Source of the DNA: a virus
IMG/VR virus record: IMGVR_UViG_3300005647_000002
Coordinates: 1-47,376 of that record
Length of the DNA: 47,376 nucleotides
Reading direction: 5' to 3' (one strand)
A program made the translations under genes and the position numbers. Positions 47,227 through 47,376 of this stretch are shown here, piece after piece; positions within the stretch are counted from its first letter, which is position 1; each line of letters begins with the position of its first letter. The notes below the pieces were generated by a model, which made no database searches, was not told the origin of the DNA, and saw only the letters and a program-made list of their open reading frames with translations.

Positions 47227-47376
47227 TTATTTTATATCCGTATCAGAACCAGCCTTAGATTTCTCTAAATCATTTCTAATCAATCCCTCACGTCCATCAA
47301 CAATCTGCTCTAAGACATCTCGTTTCTCTTTGTCAGATGGGTTTTTCTTGATATTGAACTTTGTAATGATTTCTTC
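47227..47376 (-). CDS. C-terminal end of the large ejection-type protein (joins 1-3183)
   Basis: The frame enters from the right edge and continues to TAA 47229-47227. Bases 47257-47376 duplicate 1-120, so only 47227-47256 are unique (nine residues plus stop). Confidence 0.85.
   Translation of the reverse strand, partial: EEIITKFNIKKNPSDKEKRDVLEQIVDGREGLIRNDLEKSKAGSDTDIK
47257..47376. repeat. Direct terminal repeat, right copy (circular contig)
   Basis: Identical to 1-120; see the left copy. It should be removed before circular analysis. Confidence 0.95.

Noticed and set aside
1-47376. CRISPR arrays, insertion sequences, integrase or attachment sites
   Set aside because: I saw no regularly spaced repeat array, transposase or recombinase motif; the only tandem repeats are the iterons and coding repeats.

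Overview
The window is the complete genome of a tailed bacteriophage, linearised inside a gene. Its first 120 bases recur exactly as its last 120, so the circular unit is 47,256 bp. The sequence is AT-rich. Every gene I can support lies on the minus strand; plus-strand reading frames are shadows. With portal, scaffold, capsid and terminase genes, a collar-domain protein and several fibres, but no sheath, tube or tape measure that I recognise, it looks like a short-tailed (podovirus-like) phage. No integrase or attachment site is visible. No DNA polymerase or helicase is recognisable, so it probably replicates with host enzymes.

In transcription order (high to low coordinates, wrapping at base 1): (a) a 44-residue helix-turn-helix protein beside a canonical promoter (31.4-31.6 kb), with matching TGTCA-N7-TGTCA sites at both; (b) an early block from 31.3 to 19.9 kb holding many tiny zinc-ribbon and membrane proteins, a 3D-domain wall enzyme, a YqaJ/lambda-type exonuclease with its usual partner, a NinB-like protein, three repeats of a surface-protein module, a replication initiator with internal iterons, RusA resolvase and a secreted protein; (c) a packaging and head block from 19.7 to 7.4 kb with small terminase, HNH nuclease, two tRNA genes, large terminase, portal, DNA methyltransferase, scaffold and major capsid protein; (d) a tail block from 7.4 kb through the origin to 34.8 kb with collar protein, beta-propeller-like protein, large helical (probable ejection) proteins, a glutaredoxin-J-domain fusion and five to six fibre or spike proteins, including YadA-like, beta-helix and glycosidase-like ones; (e) a lysis block from 34.8 to 32.5 kb with a vanadium-haloperoxidase/PAP2-type enzyme, two holin-like proteins and an M23 peptidase whose sequence halves are in swapped order.

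The host is uncertain. Promoters are sigma-70 type (TTGACA/TATAAT, often TGNTATAAT), which argues against Bacteroidota. Most genes lack a Shine-Dalgarno site and begin after A/T-rich leaders, some almost leaderless. Two exported proteins resemble surface modules common in Patescibacteria (CPR), so a CPR-type host is my low-to-moderate confidence inference. Stops include TGA in tight ATGA overlaps, so the genetic code looks standard.

The most unusual features are a permuted M23 peptidase; a cysteine-rich virion combined with a phage tRNA-Cys of odd shape and a thioredoxin-fold/J-domain fusion; a family of promoter-structured RNA-terminator cassettes at gene boundaries, the largest about 190 nt beside the replication gene; and a haloperoxidase-like enzyme in the lysis block.
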